Of a stretch of 64,000 nucleotides of DNA, positions 46,612 to 56,276 are shown piece by piece. A program made the position numbers and the translations under genes. How positions within the stretch are numbered: position 1 is the stretch's first letter; every line of letters begins with the position of its first letter. This DNA is from Pseudomonas sp. MWU15-20650. GTDB taxonomy: Bacteria; Pseudomonadota; Gammaproteobacteria; Pseudomonadales; Pseudomonadaceae. The stretch is taken from contig NZ_JALJFG010000015.1 in assembly GCF_023242475.1 (NCBI RefSeq), forward strand, positions 55,666 to 119,665, given 5' to 3'. Under the pieces are notes generated by a model. The model worked only from the letters and a program-made list of their open reading frames with translations. It was not told the origin of the DNA and did not search any database.

Positions 46612-46832
46612 CAGGTGCTCTGTGGCGCACGCGCCGACAGAGTGAAACAGGGAAGCCGGTGAGTGAGCGCACTTGTACACAGTGCTGCCGCAATTCCGGC
46701 GCTGCCCCCGCAACGGTAAATGAGTCAAGACGGTGCTGTTTGCCACTGTATCGCCCGCGATATGGGAAGGCGCTCCGTCGGCCTGCTTTCTCTACAGGAG
46801 CGCCACTCATGAGTCCGGAGACCGGCCTGGAT
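46612..46832 (+). ncRNA. cobalamin riboswitch
   Basis: All class I features are in order: GAAACAGGGAAGCCGGTG near 46643, the GCTGCCCCCGCAACGGTAA core near 46700, TTTGCCACTG near 46739, GCGATATGGGAAGGC with a side hairpin GGCGCTCC/GGAGCGCC, and GAGTCCGGAGACCGGCC near 46811. It precedes cobO by about 90 bases and should reduce expression of the cob operon when adenosylcobalamin is abundant. A clear intrinsic terminator is not obvious, so translational control is possible. Confidence 0.92.
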
Positions 46833-46923
46833 CATCCAACAGCATCACGGTGGGCGATGCTTGGCTGTCTGTTTTTTCTTTTTCCTGCCCGCCGTTTTTG
46901 TCCAGCCCCAACGGAGAGCTGCC

Positions 46924-47535
46924 ATGACTGATTCCCCCGACCGCGACGAACGCCACCTGGCGCGCATGCTGCGCAAAAAAGCCGTGATCGACGAGCGTAT
47001 CGCCAATTCCCCGAACGAGTGTGGCTTGCTGCTGGTGTTGACCGGCAACGGTAAAGGCAAGAGCAGTTCGGCGTTTGGCATGTTGGCTCGCGCCATGGGT
47101 CACGGCATGCAGTGCGGTGTGGTGCAGTTCATCAAGGGGCGTAACAGTACCGGCGAGGAGTTGTTCTTCCGCCGCTTCCCCGAACAGGTGCGATTCCACG
47201 TGATGGGCGAAGGCTTTACCTGGGAAACCCAGGATCGCCAACGTGACATAGCCGCTGCCGAAGCCGCGTGGGCGGTATCTCGCCAATTGCTGCAAGACCC
47301 TTGCGTTGGCCTGGTGGTGCTGGACGAGTTGAACATCGCCCTCAAGCACGGTTACCTCGACCTGGACCAGGTACTCAGCGACCTGCAAGCCCGGCCGCCG
47401 ATGCAACATGTGGTCGTCACTGGCCGTGGCGCCAAGCCTGAATTGATCGAAATGGGCGACACCGTCACCGAAATGGGCATGCTCAAGCACGCGTTTCAGG
47501 CCGGTATCAAGGCACAGAAGGGCGTCGAACTTTGA
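46924..47535 (+). CDS. cobO: cob(I)yrinic acid a,c-diamide adenosyltransferase
   Basis: ATG 46924 with GGAGAG upstream gives 203 residues. VLTGNGKGKSSSAFG is the P-loop, followed by GVVQFIKG, VVLDELNIAL and VVVTGRGAKPELIE. This is the CobO/BtuR fold that attaches the adenosyl group to the corrinoid cobalt. It is the first gene of the operon behind the cobalamin riboswitch. Confidence 0.93.
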   Translation: MTDSPDRDERHLARMLRKKAVIDERIANSPNECGLLLVLTGNGKGKSSSAFGMLARAMGHGMQCGVVQFIKGRNSTGEELFFRRFPEQVRFHVMGEGFTWETQDRQRDIAAAEAAWAVSRQLLQDPCVGLVVLDELNIALKHGYLDLDQVLSDLQARPPMQHVVVTGRGAKPELIEMGDTVTEMGMLKHAFQAGIKAQKGVEL

Positions 47536-48914
47536 ACCAGCCCCGTCATTGCCCGGCCGTATTGATCGCCGCACCGGCGTCCGGCCAGGGCAAAACCACG
47601 GTCACCGCCGCGCTGGCCCGTTTGCACCGTAACTTGGGGCGAAAGGTACGCGTGTTCAAATGCGGGCCGGACTTTCTCGACCCGATGATTCACGAGCGCG
47701 CCAGCGGTGCGCCGGTGTATCAGTTGGACATGTGGATGGTGGGCGAGCAGGAAAGTCGCCGCCTGTTGTGGGAAGCTGCGGGGGAAGCCGACCTGATCCT
47801 GATCGAAGGGGTGATGGGGCTGTTCGACGGCACGCCGTCCAGCGCCGACCTGGCGCGACACTTTGGCGTGCCGGTACTGGGCGTGATCGATGGCACCGCC
47901 ATGGCCCAGACTTTTGGCGCACTGGCCCTGGGCCTGGCGCGCTATCAACCGGACCTGCCTTTTGCGGGGGTGCTGGCCAACCGCGTCGGCACCCTGCGCC
48001 ATGCGCAATTGCTGGAAGGGAGCCTCACCGAGGGGCTGCGCTGGTACGGCGCACTGTCCCGCGAGACCGGCATTGAATTACCCAGTCGCCACCTGGGGCT
48101 GGTGCAAGCCAGTGAGTTGAATGACCTCGACGTGCGTCTGGATGCTGCGGCCCAAGCATTGGGCAGCAGCTGCGAAGTCGCCTTGCCGCCAGCGGTGACC
48201 TTTGCCGCGCCCGAAGTGAGCGAGGCTGAGCCGTTGCTTGCCGGCGTGCGCATTGCCGTGGCTCGCGACGAAGCCTTCGCCTTCACCTACGGTGCCAACC
48301 TCGATCTACTGCGAGCGATGGGCGCCGAGTTGCGGTTTTTTTCGCCGATTCATGATCGCCAGTTGCCCGACGTCGACAGCCTCTACTTGCCCGGCGGCTA
48401 TCCGGAATTGCACCACCAGGCACTGTCGGCAAACACCCCGATGCTTGACGCCATCCGTGCACATCATGCCGCCGGCAAACCGCTGCTCGCTGAATGTGGC
48501 GGCATGCTTTATCTGCTCGATTCGCTCACCGACGTCGGCGGCACACGTGCCGAACTGGTCGGCCTGCTCCAGGGCGATGCCGTGATGCAAAAGAAACTCG
48601 CGGCCCTGGCGCTGCAAAGCGTCGAGCTGCCGGAAGGCGTATTGCGCGGCCACACCTATCATCATTCCCTGACCAGCACCGAATGGGCACCGATCGCCCG
48701 TGGCCTGAGCCCCAACGGCGGGCGCGGTGCCGAGGCGGTCTACCGGCAAGGGCGGATGACGGCGTCCTACGTGCACTTTTATTTCCCGTCCAACCCGCGC
48801 GCGGTGGCGGCACTGTTTGCGCCATGCCCAGACACCGCTATCGGGAACAGGCCCCCTCCCACAAGCGCATGCCATCCAAATGTGGGAGGGGGCTTGCTCC
48901 CGATGAGGCCATGA
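47532..48914 (+). CDS. cobB: cobyrinate a,c-diamide synthase
   Basis: It starts at TTG overlapping the cobO stop by four bases. Residues 1-230 are the ATP-binding part (VLIAAPASGQGKTTVT, GVMGLFDG). Residues 245-430 are the class I glutaminase domain (LPGGYPELH, ECGGMLYLL with the cysteine, RMTASYVHFYFPSNP with the histidine). It amidates the a and c side chains. The last about 28 residues, after AALFAP, are encoded by a REP sequence and are not part of the family. Confidence 0.9.
   Translation: MNQPRHCPAVLIAAPASGQGKTTVTAALARLHRNLGRKVRVFKCGPDFLDPMIHERASGAPVYQLDMWMVGEQESRRLLWEAAGEADLILIEGVMGLFDGTPSSADLARHFGVPVLGVIDGTAMAQTFGALALGLARYQPDLPFAGVLANRVGTLRHAQLLEGSLTEGLRWYGALSRETGIELPSRHLGLVQASELNDLDVRLDAAAQALGSSCEVALPPAVTFAAPEVSEAEPLLAGVRIAVARDEAFAFTYGANLDLLRAMGAELRFFSPIHDRQLPDVDSLYLPGGYPELHHQALSANTPMLDAIRAHHAAGKPLLAECGGMLYLLDSLTDVGGTRAELVGLLQGDAVMQKKLAALALQSVELPEGVLRGHTYHHSLTSTEWAPIARGLSPNGGRGAEAVYRQGRMTASYVHFYFPSNPRAVAALFAPCPDTAIGNRPPPTSACHPNVGGGLLPMRP
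48843..48901. repeat. REP pair inside the 3' end of cobB
   Basis: GGGAACAGGCCCCCTCCCAC and GTGGGAGGGGGCTTGCTCCC are imperfect inverted copies about 20 bases apart. They lie within the coding frame of cobB and end ten bases before the bluB ATG. Confidence 0.8.
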
Positions 48915-49561
48915 CCGTCAACGCATTCCCCCAGGCTGACCGCGACGCCGTCTACCGTGCCATCGCAGAGCGCCGTGATATGCGCCACTTCATCGGCGGC
49001 GATGTCACCCCTGAGCTACTGCAGCGCCTGCTCCAGGCCGCGCACCAGGCGCCGAGCGTTGGCCTGATGCAACCGTGGCGCTTTATTCGCATCAGCGACC
49101 GTGCACTGCGTGGGCAGATTCAGCACCTGGTAGAAGAAGAGCGCGTGCGCACCGCCGAAGCCCTGGGCGAGCGCTCCGACGCGTTCATGAAGCTCAAAGT
49201 CGAGGGCATCAACGATTGCGCCGAAGTGCTGGTGGCGGCGTTGATGGATGATCGCGAGCGCCACATCTTCGGGCGGCGTACCTTGCCGGAAATGGACATG
49301 GCTTCGTTGTCCTGCGCGATCCAGAACCTATGGCTGGCGGCGCGTGTGGAAGGCTTGGGGATGGGCTGGGTTTCATTGTTCGAGCCCCAGGCCCTGGCTG
49401 ACTTGCTGGGTTTGCCGCCCGGCGCGAAGCCCCTGGCGGTCTTGTGCCTGGGGCCGGTCGCGGCGTTCTACCCGGCGCCGATGTTGCAGCTCGAAGGCTG
49501 GGCTGAGCCACGGCCGCTGAGTGACATGTTGTATGAGAATGTGTGGGGAGTGAGTCAATGA
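48911..49561 (+). CDS. bluB: 5,6-dimethylbenzimidazole synthase
   Basis: This 216-residue flavoprotein of the nitroreductase fold begins [18 protein letters not shown] and shows [58 protein letters not shown]. These are BluB signatures. It cleaves reduced FMN with oxygen to form the lower ligand of B12. ATGA overlap with cobB. Confidence 0.92.
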   Translation: MTVNAFPQADRDAVYRAIAERRDMRHFIGGDVTPELLQRLLQAAHQAPSVGLMQPWRFIRISDRALRGQIQHLVEEERVRTAEALGERSDAFMKLKVEGINDCAEVLVAALMDDRERHIFGRRTLPEMDMASLSCAIQNLWLAARVEGLGMGWVSLFEPQALADLLGLPPGAKPLAVLCLGPVAAFYPAPMLQLEGWAEPRPLSDMLYENVWGVSQ

Positions 49562-50466
49562 GTGTGGCCTTGCTATGCGTCGCGGCGGTGGCGCTGGATG
49601 CGCTGCTGGGTGAGCCCAAGCGCTGGCATCCGCTGGTGGCATTCGGCAATTTCGCCGGGCGCATCGAGCAACGTTTCAATACGGGTGGCCGTGGCTGGCG
49701 CAGCCATGGCGTGACGGCGTGGTTTATCGCGGTAGTACCGCTGACCCTGCTGGCCACCGCTTTGTCGTGGGCGCCTTACATCGGTTGGCTGCTGGAGGTT
49801 TTGGCGTTGTACTGCGCCCTCGGCATGCGCAGCCTGGGCGAACATGTGACCCCGGTGGCCCAGGCGCTGCGGGCTGATGATTTGGACGAGGCGCGCAAGC
49901 GGGTGAGTTATCTGGTCAGTCGCCAGACCAGCGAGCTGGACCGTACCGAAGTCGCCCGGGCTGCCACTGAGTCGGTGCTGGAGAACGGCAGCGATGCGGT
50001 ATTTGCTGCGCTGTTCTGGTTTGTGGTCGCCGGCGTGCCTGGCGTGGTGCTCTATCGTCTGAGCAACACCCTCGATGCCATGTGGGGTTACCGTAACGAA
50101 CGCTTCGAGCGCTTTGGCTGGGCCGCCGCCAAGATCGACGATGTGCTCAACTATATTCCTGCGCGCCTGGTGGCGTTGACCTACGCGTTGCTGGGCAAAA
50201 CTGGCCTGGCCCTCAAATGCTGGCGCAACCAGGGCCCGACTTGGGACAGCCCTAACGCCGGCCCGGTGATGGCCGCTGGCGCAGGTGCGTTGGGCGTCGA
50301 ACTGGGGGGCGCGGCGATTTATCACGGCGAGCTGCATCAGCGCCCGCAACTGGGCGAAGGCCCGCCGGCGGATGCTGACGCCATCGACCGAGGCTGGCAA
50401 CTGGTGCAGCGCGGCGTATGGTTATGGCTGCTGATCCTATGCCTGGGGGCGCAACTTTATGCTTGA
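49558..50466 (+). CDS. cobD: adenosylcobinamide-phosphate synthase
   Basis: This 302-residue membrane protein (CobD/CbiB) has [19 protein letters not shown] near the start, SLGEHV, GRQTSEL-like [26 protein letters not shown] and the [18 protein letters not shown] block. Four to five hydrophobic helices are visible. It joins the aminopropanol phosphate arm to cobyric acid. It overlaps bluB by four bases. Confidence 0.92.
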   Translation: MSVALLCVAAVALDALLGEPKRWHPLVAFGNFAGRIEQRFNTGGRGWRSHGVTAWFIAVVPLTLLATALSWAPYIGWLLEVLALYCALGMRSLGEHVTPVAQALRADDLDEARKRVSYLVSRQTSELDRTEVARAATESVLENGSDAVFAALFWFVVAGVPGVVLYRLSNTLDAMWGYRNERFERFGWAAAKIDDVLNYIPARLVALTYALLGKTGLALKCWRNQGPTWDSPNAGPVMAAGAGALGVELGGAAIYHGELHQRPQLGEGPPADADAIDRGWQLVQRGVWLWLLILCLGAQLYA

Positions 50467-51448
50467 GCACGGTGGTCGGCTGCGTAAGGCCGCGATTGAG
50501 TACGGGATTGCCGAGGCCGATTGGCTTGACCTGTCCAGCGGCCTGGCGCCCTGGCCGTGGCCGATCCCCGAGATCCCATTGCGTGCCTGGGCACGCTTGC
50601 CGGAAACCGATGACGGCCTGGAGAAGGCCGCCAGCGAGTATTACGGCGCCACTCATGTGTTGCCGGTGCCCGGCTCCCAGGCGGCGATCCAATTGCTGCC
50701 GCGCCTGCGTCGTGCCGGCAAGGTGGGTGTGCTGTCGCCCTGTTATGCCGAGCATGCCGAAGCCTGGCGCCGTGCCGGTTACGTGGTGCGTGAAGTGCAG
50801 GAGCAGGAAGTCGACTTTTTTCTCGACGGCCTCGACGTGCTGGTGGTGGTCAACCCCAATAACCCCACCGGCTTGAGCCTGACCCCACAGCGTCTGCTGG
50901 ACTGGCACGCACGGCTGGCCCAGCGCGGTGGCTGGTTGGTGGTGGACGAAGCGTTTATGGACGTTACCCCTCATTTGAGCTTGGCGAGCCACGCCCATCA
51001 AGTTGGCTTGGTCGTGTTGCGCTCGTTCGGCAAGTTCTTCGGGTTGGCCGGCGCGCGCCTGGGCTTTGTGCTGGCTGAGCGCAAGTTGCTCAAGCTGCTG
51101 GCCGAACAGGTCGGGCCATGGGCCGTCAGTGGGCCCACACGGGTGCTCGGCCAGGCGTGCCTGCGCGATACTGTCGGGCACACGCATCAACGCAATCGTT
51201 GTATCGACGCGGGCCGGCGCCTGTTTGAACTGCTTGAGCGTCGGGGCTTTCAACCCCACGGGGGCTGCGCGCTGTTTCAGTGGCTGATCACCCCGCACGC
51301 CGAGCGGCTCTACCAATTCATGGCCCAACGCGGCATTTTGTTGCGCCTGTTTGTGCACGACAGCAGCGTACGTTTCGGCTTGCCCGACACCGAAGCTGAT
51401 TGGCTGCGACTCGATGAGGCCCTGGTTGCCTACAAGGAAGCGGCATGA
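50459..51448 (+). CDS. cobC: threonine-phosphate decarboxylase
   Basis: This 329-residue fold-type I PLP enzyme has [11 protein letters not shown] and [13 protein letters not shown] at the start, [15 protein letters not shown] and the PLP lysine in [16 protein letters not shown]. In pseudomonads it is named CobC and supplies aminopropanol phosphate for the nucleotide loop. It overlaps cobD by eight bases. Confidence 0.9.
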   Translation: MLEHGGRLRKAAIEYGIAEADWLDLSSGLAPWPWPIPEIPLRAWARLPETDDGLEKAASEYYGATHVLPVPGSQAAIQLLPRLRRAGKVGVLSPCYAEHAEAWRRAGYVVREVQEQEVDFFLDGLDVLVVVNPNNPTGLSLTPQRLLDWHARLAQRGGWLVVDEAFMDVTPHLSLASHAHQVGLVVLRSFGKFFGLAGARLGFVLAERKLLKLLAEQVGPWAVSGPTRVLGQACLRDTVGHTHQRNRCIDAGRRLFELLERRGFQPHGGCALFQWLITPHAERLYQFMAQRGILLRLFVHDSSVRFGLPDTEADWLRLDEALVAYKEAA

Positions 51449-52911
51449 GGACGCTGATGGTGCAGGGCACCACCTCCGACGCCGGTAAAAGTACGCTGGT
51501 GACCGCACTGTGCCGCTGGCTGGTGCGCCAGGGCGTTGCGGTGGTGCCGTTCAAACCGCAGAACATGGCGCTCAACAGCGCGGTGACGGCCGAAGGCGGT
51601 GAGATCGGCCGTGCCCAGGCGGTGCAGGCCCAGGCCGCCCGCCTCGCGCCCCACACCGACATGAACCCGGTACTGCTCAAACCCAACAGCGATACCGGTT
51701 CCCAAGTGATCATCCATGGCCGCGTCGTGACCAGCATGAACGCGGTGGCTTATCACGACTACAAAGCTATCGCGATGCACGCGGTGCTGGCCTCCCATCA
51801 GCGCTTGAGCGAAGCCTACTCGGTGGTGATGGTCGAAGGCGCGGGCTCACCGGCCGAGATCAACCTGCGCGCCAATGACATCGCCAATATGGGGTTTGCC
51901 GAAGCGGTGGATTGCCCGGTGCTGTTGATCGCCGATATCAATCGCGGCGGTGTGTTCGCCCATCTGGTCGGCACCTTGGAACTGCTGTCGCCCAGCGAAC
52001 AGGCGCGGGTCAAGGGTTTCATCATCAACCGCTTTCGCGGCGATATCGCGCTGTTGCAGCCTGGGCTGGATTGGCTCGAGGCCCGTACCGGCAAGCCGGT
52101 GGTGGGCGTATTGCCCTATGTGATGGACCTGCATCTGGAAGCGGAAGATGGCATCGACCAACGCCAGGTCGACAAGAGCGCCCAAGTGCTCAAGGTGGTG
52201 GTGCCGGTACTGCCACGCATCAGCAACCATACCGATTTTGACCCGCTGCGCCTGCATCCCCAGGTGGACTTACAGTTTGTCGGCCCTGGCCAGCCGATGC
52301 CTGCCGCTGACTTGATCATCCTGCCGGGCTCGAAAAGCGTGCGCAGCGACCTGGCATTCCTGCGCGCCAATGGCTGGGACACGGCCGTGGCGCGGCACCT
52401 TCGCTATGGCGGCAAGGTGCTGGGTATTTGCGGCGGTTTGCAGATGCTGGGCCAGCACGTGCATGACCCGCTCGGCCTGGAAGGCCCGGCCGGTTCCAGT
52501 GATGGCCTGGGGTTGCTGGCGTTCAGTACGACGCTGGAGCAAGAGAAGCAACTGCGCAATGTGCGTGGGCGTTTGCTGTTGGAGGACGCCGAGGTCAGTG
52601 GCTATGAGATCCACGCGGGCGTGACCAGCGGCGCCGCCCTGGAGCGCGCCGCCGTGCGGCTGGAGGATGGCCGCAGTGACGGCGCCCTGAGTGCGGACGG
52701 GCAAGTTCTCGGCACGTATTTGCATGGGCTCTTTGAGGCGCCCGCGGCGTGCACGGCCTTGCTGCGTTGGGCCGGATTGCAGGAGGTGCAGGCGGTGGAT
52801 TATCACGCCTTGCGCGAACGCGATATCGAGCGCCTGGCCGATCTGGTAGAGCACCACTTGGATACCGATCTATTGCGTACCTTGTGTGGGGTCGCGCCAT
52901 GCACCAATTGA
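51445..52911 (+). CDS. cobQ: cobyric acid synthase
   Basis: This 488-residue enzyme has an N-terminal ATP part ([30 protein letters not shown]) and a glutaminase part ([21 protein letters not shown] with the cysteine, [18 protein letters not shown] with the histidine). It amidates the b, d, e and g side chains. ATGA overlap with cobC. Confidence 0.93.
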   Translation: MRTLMVQGTTSDAGKSTLVTALCRWLVRQGVAVVPFKPQNMALNSAVTAEGGEIGRAQAVQAQAARLAPHTDMNPVLLKPNSDTGSQVIIHGRVVTSMNAVAYHDYKAIAMHAVLASHQRLSEAYSVVMVEGAGSPAEINLRANDIANMGFAEAVDCPVLLIADINRGGVFAHLVGTLELLSPSEQARVKGFIINRFRGDIALLQPGLDWLEARTGKPVVGVLPYVMDLHLEAEDGIDQRQVDKSAQVLKVVVPVLPRISNHTDFDPLRLHPQVDLQFVGPGQPMPAADLIILPGSKSVRSDLAFLRANGWDTAVARHLRYGGKVLGICGGLQMLGQHVHDPLGLEGPAGSSDGLGLLAFSTTLEQEKQLRNVRGRLLLEDAEVSGYEIHAGVTSGAALERAAVRLEDGRSDGALSADGQVLGTYLHGLFEAPAACTALLRWAGLQEVQAVDYHALRERDIERLADLVEHHLDTDLLRTLCGVAPCTN

Positions 52912-53420
52912 TCCTCGGCGGCGCTCGCTCGGGCAAAAGCCGCCTGGCCGAAAAGCTCGCTGGCGACAGCGGTTTGCCCGTCATCTATATCGCCACCAGC
53001 CAACCGCTGGACGGCGAGATGAACGCGCGTGTCGCCCTGCATCGCCAGCGCCGGCCTGACGATTGGGGGCTGATTGAAGAGCCGATCGAGCTGGCGCGAG
53101 TGCTGCGCGAACACGCCGCTCCCGAGCGCTGCCTGCTGGTGGACTGCCTGACCCTGTGGCTCACCAATCTATTGATGCTGGAAGACCCGGATCGCCTGGC
53201 CTTGGAACGTGATCAACTGCTCCAGACCTTGGCGTCGTTGCCGGGTGAAATCATTTTTGTCAGCAACGAGACCGGTCTGGGTGTCGTGCCGCTGGGCGAA
53301 TTGACTCGCCGCTATGTCGATGAAGCCGGTTGGCTGCATCAAGCCTTGGCCGAGCGATGTCAGCGCGTTGTCCTGACGGTTGCCGGCCTGCCCCTGACTT
53401 TGAAAGGTACTGCGTTATGA
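52899..53420 (+). CDS. cobP: adenosylcobinamide kinase/guanylyltransferase
   Basis: ATG 52899 gives 173 residues beginning [17 protein letters not shown] (P-loop). [22 protein letters not shown] contains the histidine region for guanylylation, and [12 protein letters not shown] with [10 protein letters not shown] completes the CobP/CobU pattern. It converts adenosylcobinamide to its GDP form. It overlaps cobQ by 13 bases. Confidence 0.92.
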   Translation: MHQLILGGARSGKSRLAEKLAGDSGLPVIYIATSQPLDGEMNARVALHRQRRPDDWGLIEEPIELARVLREHAAPERCLLVDCLTLWLTNLLMLEDPDRLALERDQLLQTLASLPGEIIFVSNETGLGVVPLGELTRRYVDEAGWLHQALAERCQRVVLTVAGLPLTLKGTAL

Positions 53421-54472
53421 CTGACACCTGGTGGCTCAACCCCTGCAAGGCCATCGACGCCTCTGCCCACGAACAGGCGCTGGCGCGCCAGCAGCAACTG
53501 ACCAAGCCGGCCGGTTCCCTGGGCCAACTGGAGGCGCTGGCAGTGCAACTGGCCGGCTTGCAAGGCCGGCTCAAGCCATCGGTGGATCAGCTGTGGATCG
53601 CGATATTTGCCGGTGACCATGGTGTGGTGGCCGAAGGCGTGTCGGCGTTTCCCCAGGAAGTGACCGGGCAGATGCTGCATAACTTTGTCACCGGTGGCGC
53701 GGCTATCAGCGTGTTGGCGCGGCAACTGGATGCGCAGCTGGAAGTGGTCGACCTCGGTACGGTGACACCGTCGCTGGACCTGCCCGGCGTGCGTCACCTG
53801 AATATCGGCGCGGGCACGGCCAATTTTGTCAACGGCCCGGCGATGACTGAGGCGCAGGGGCGATTGGCCCTGCAAGCCGGTCGCGACAGTGCACGCCGCG
53901 CCTTGGACAGTGGCGCGCAGTTGTTTATCGGCGGCGAGATGGGCATTGGCAATACCACCGCGGCCAGTGCGTTGGCGTGTGCACTGCTCGATTGCCGGGT
54001 GAGTGACCTGACGGGCCCGGGCACCGGTTTGAATGCCCAGGGCGTCAGCCACAAAGTGGCGGTCATCGAGCGCGCGCTGGCGTTGCACGCGGGTCAGCGC
54101 CATGACGCGTTGCGCAGTCTTTTCAACCTCGGTGGTTTTGAAATCGCGGCGCTTGTCGGCGCCTATCTGGCCTGTGCCCAAGAGGGCATTGTCGTGCTGG
54201 TGGATGGGTTTATCTGCACCGTCGCTGCGCTGGTGGCCACGCGCTTGAATCCGGCGTGCCGCGCATGGCTGGTGTTTGGCCATCGTGGCGCCGAGCCTGG
54301 CCATCGTCATGTGCTGCAAAGCCTCGACGCCGAACCTTTGCTGGAACTCGGCCTGCGCCTGGGTGAAGGCAGCGGTGCCGCGCTGGCAGTACCGCTGGTG
54401 CGCCTGGCCTGTGCGCTGCACGGGCAGATGGCGACATTTGCCGAAGCGGCTGTGGCAGACCGTCCCGCATGA
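53417..54472 (+). CDS. cobT: nicotinate-nucleotide-dimethylbenzimidazole phosphoribosyltransferase
   Basis: ATG 53417 gives 351 residues. Signatures are [46 protein letters not shown], and the catalytic glutamate in [14 protein letters not shown] near 320. It activates dimethylbenzimidazole made by BluB as alpha-ribazole phosphate. It is named cobT (cobU in P. aeruginosa). Four-base overlap with cobP. Confidence 0.93.
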   Translation: MTDTWWLNPCKAIDASAHEQALARQQQLTKPAGSLGQLEALAVQLAGLQGRLKPSVDQLWIAIFAGDHGVVAEGVSAFPQEVTGQMLHNFVTGGAAISVLARQLDAQLEVVDLGTVTPSLDLPGVRHLNIGAGTANFVNGPAMTEAQGRLALQAGRDSARRALDSGAQLFIGGEMGIGNTTAASALACALLDCRVSDLTGPGTGLNAQGVSHKVAVIERALALHAGQRHDALRSLFNLGGFEIAALVGAYLACAQEGIVVLVDGFICTVAALVATRLNPACRAWLVFGHRGAEPGHRHVLQSLDAEPLLELGLRLGEGSGAALAVPLVRLACALHGQMATFAEAAVADRPA

Positions 54473-55044
54473 CCTTGCACCTGGACCTGCTGCGTCACGG
54501 TGAAACCGAGCGAGGTGGCGGTTTGCGCGGTAGCCTGGACGATGCGTTGACCGCCAAGGGCTGGGAGCAGATGCGCGCCGCCGTGGTGGGGCAGGGGCCC
54601 TGGGATCGAGTGGTCAGCTCACCGCTGCAACGTTGCGCACGTTTTGCCAGCGAATTGGGTGCACGGCTTGATCTGCCCGTGAGCCTGGAGCGGGACCTTC
54701 AAGAACTTCACTTTGGTACCTGGGAAGGGCGGAGCGCGGCCGCGTTGATGGAGACTGACGCCGAAGGGCTGGGCTTGTTCTGGGCCGATCCCTACCGTTT
54801 TACGCCGCCGCAGGGCGAGCCCGTCAGCGAATTTTCCGAGCGGGTTCTGTCAGCTGTCTCACGTCTGCATCAGGCTTATGCGGGGCAGCGCGTGTTGTTG
54901 ATCAGCCATGGCGGCGTGATGCGACTGCTACTGGCCCGGGCGCGGGGGTTGCCGCGTGAACAACTGCTGAATGTCGAAGTGGGTCACGGTGCGGTGTTCA
55001 ATCTGCAGGTTGCGGCCGATGGCGTATTGAAGGAAGGAACCTGA
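54469..55044 (+). CDS. alpha-ribazole phosphatase-type histidine phosphatase
   Basis: This 191-residue protein has the catalytic [31 protein letters not shown] and [14 protein letters not shown] with the second histidine. Placed between cobT and cobV, it most likely dephosphorylates alpha-ribazole phosphate or adenosylcobalamin phosphate, as E. coli CobC does. The name cobC is already used for the aminotransferase here. ATGA overlap with cobT. Confidence 0.88.
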   Translation: MTLHLDLLRHGETERGGGLRGSLDDALTAKGWEQMRAAVVGQGPWDRVVSSPLQRCARFASELGARLDLPVSLERDLQELHFGTWEGRSAAALMETDAEGLGLFWADPYRFTPPQGEPVSEFSERVLSAVSRLHQAYAGQRVLLISHGGVMRLLLARARGLPREQLLNVEVGHGAVFNLQVAADGVLKEGT

Positions 55045-55046
55045 CG

Positions 55047-55775
55047 ATGCTGCCATTCTGGATCGCCCTGCAATTTCTGAGCAGTCTGCCGGTGCGTTTG
55101 CCGGGTATGCCGCAACCGCAGGAGCTAGGGCGTTCGTTGCTGTTTTATCCGCTGGTAGGGCTGCTGTTCGGGCTGTTGTTATGGGGCCTGAACCTGGTCT
55201 TGATGGGCGCGCCGTTGCTGCTGCACGCGGCGCTGCTGTTGACGGGCTGGGTGTTGCTCAGTGGTGGCTTGCACCTGGACGGCCTGGCGGACAGCGCCGA
55301 CGCCTGGCTGGGGGGCTTTGGTGATCGCGAACGTACGCTCACCATCATGAAGGACCCCCGCAGTGGGCCGATTGCCGTGGTGACTTTGGGCTTGGTATTG
55401 CTGCTCAAGTTCAGCGCGTTGGTGGCCTTGATTGAACAGCATAACAGCGCCGCGCTGATACTGGCGCCCCTGATCGGGCGTGCTTCGATGTTGGCGCTGT
55501 TTCTCACCACGCGTTACGTCCGCGCAGGAGGGCTGGGCCAGGCGCTGTCGGATCATTTACCGAGAGTCGTCGGCCAACAGGTGCTGATCCTCAGTGGGTT
55601 GGCCTGCATCCTGATCGGCGGTTTCAACGGTGGCATTGCGGTGTTACTCGCTGCGCTGTGTTTTGTGTGGTTGCGCCAGTTGATGGTCAATCGCCTCGGT
55701 GGCACCACAGGTGATACGGCTGGCGCACTGTTGGAACTGCTGGAAGTGGCGGTTCTGATCACGCTGGCGTTGTAA
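55047..55775 (+). CDS. cobV: adenosylcobinamide-GDP ribazoletransferase
   Basis: This 242-residue membrane protein has FLSSLPVRLPGMP at the start, GGLHLDGLADSADAWLGGFGDRERTLTIMKDPRSGPIAVV (metal/substrate block) and GGTTGDTAGALLELLEV at the end. It performs the last joining step of B12 synthesis. It is the final gene of the cob operon; a P. aeruginosa homologue is called cobV. Confidence 0.92.
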   Translation: MLPFWIALQFLSSLPVRLPGMPQPQELGRSLLFYPLVGLLFGLLLWGLNLVLMGAPLLLHAALLLTGWVLLSGGLHLDGLADSADAWLGGFGDRERTLTIMKDPRSGPIAVVTLGLVLLLKFSALVALIEQHNSAALILAPLIGRASMLALFLTTRYVRAGGLGQALSDHLPRVVGQQVLILSGLACILIGGFNGGIAVLLAALCFVWLRQLMVNRLGGTTGDTAGALLELLEVAVLITLAL

Positions 55776-55782
55776 CACTTTC

Positions 55783-55811
55783 TTGCATTTCCTTAATCCC
55801 GGGTATATACA
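55783..55811 (+). promoter_or_regulatory. marR promoter with operator half-match
   Basis: TTGCAT, 17 bases, TATACA fits a sigma-70 promoter, which would start transcription at or next to the A of the marR ATG. GGGTATATAC at 55801-55810 covers the -10 element and matches ten bases of the palindrome at 56245-56260. MarR bound here would block its own promoter. Confidence 0.6.
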
Positions 55812-55817
55812 TGCTCT

Positions 55818-56222
55818 ATGCTTGCCTCCCAATGTTTATGCACCAACCTGCGTCGCGCCGCCCGTGGCGTCAGCAGGCATTACGACGGCGCTCTCGACGG
55901 CTTCGGGATTAACGTTGCCCAGTATTCTTTACTGTGCAACCTACAGCGTCTCGATCAGCCGAGCATTTCCAGCTTGGCAGATGCGATGGGTCTGGATCGC
56001 AGTACCCTGGGGCGCAATCTGCGCGTACTGGAAGGTGAGGGCCTGGTGCAGATGGTCGAGGGCGATGACCTGCGCAACCGTCTGGTACTGCTGACGCAGG
56101 CCGGCGAAGAACGATTGGCCGCCGCCTTGCCGGCGTGGGAAGCGGCGCAGCGGCGATTGATTGATAAGTTGGGCGCCGAAAAGCGCGAAACCTTGTTGGC
56201 CTTGCTGGATGAACTCGCCTGA
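55818..56222 (+). CDS. MarR family transcriptional regulator
   Basis: This 134-residue protein has the winged helix at residues 30-95 (VAQYSLLCNLQRLDQPSISSLADAMGLDRSTLGRNLRVLEGEGLV) with the wing DDLRNRLVLLT. The N-terminus (CLCTNLRRAARGV) fits this subgroup. There is no ribosome binding site, and the promoter is so close that the mRNA may be leaderless. It is followed by the MFS gene, and a shared palindrome lies before each gene. Confidence 0.9.
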   Translation: MLASQCLCTNLRRAARGVSRHYDGALDGFGINVAQYSLLCNLQRLDQPSISSLADAMGLDRSTLGRNLRVLEGEGLVQMVEGDDLRNRLVLLTQAGEERLAAALPAWEAAQRRLIDKLGAEKRETLLALLDELA

Positions 56223-56244
56223 AGGGCGGTTTGTTCAACTATAA

Positions 56245-56260
56245 GCGGGTATATACCCGC
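56245..56260. promoter_or_regulatory. perfect 16-bp palindrome, MarR operator
   Basis: GCGGGTATATACCCGC is fully self-complementary and lies 16 bases before the MFS ATG. The related GGGTATATAC upstream of marR supports it as the binding site of that MarR protein. Confidence 0.75.
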
Positions 56261-56276
56261 GAGCGGAGAATAAGAA

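Noticed and set aside
53360..54421. 353-codon frame opposite cobT
   Set aside because: Antisense shadow; cobT has all family motifs.
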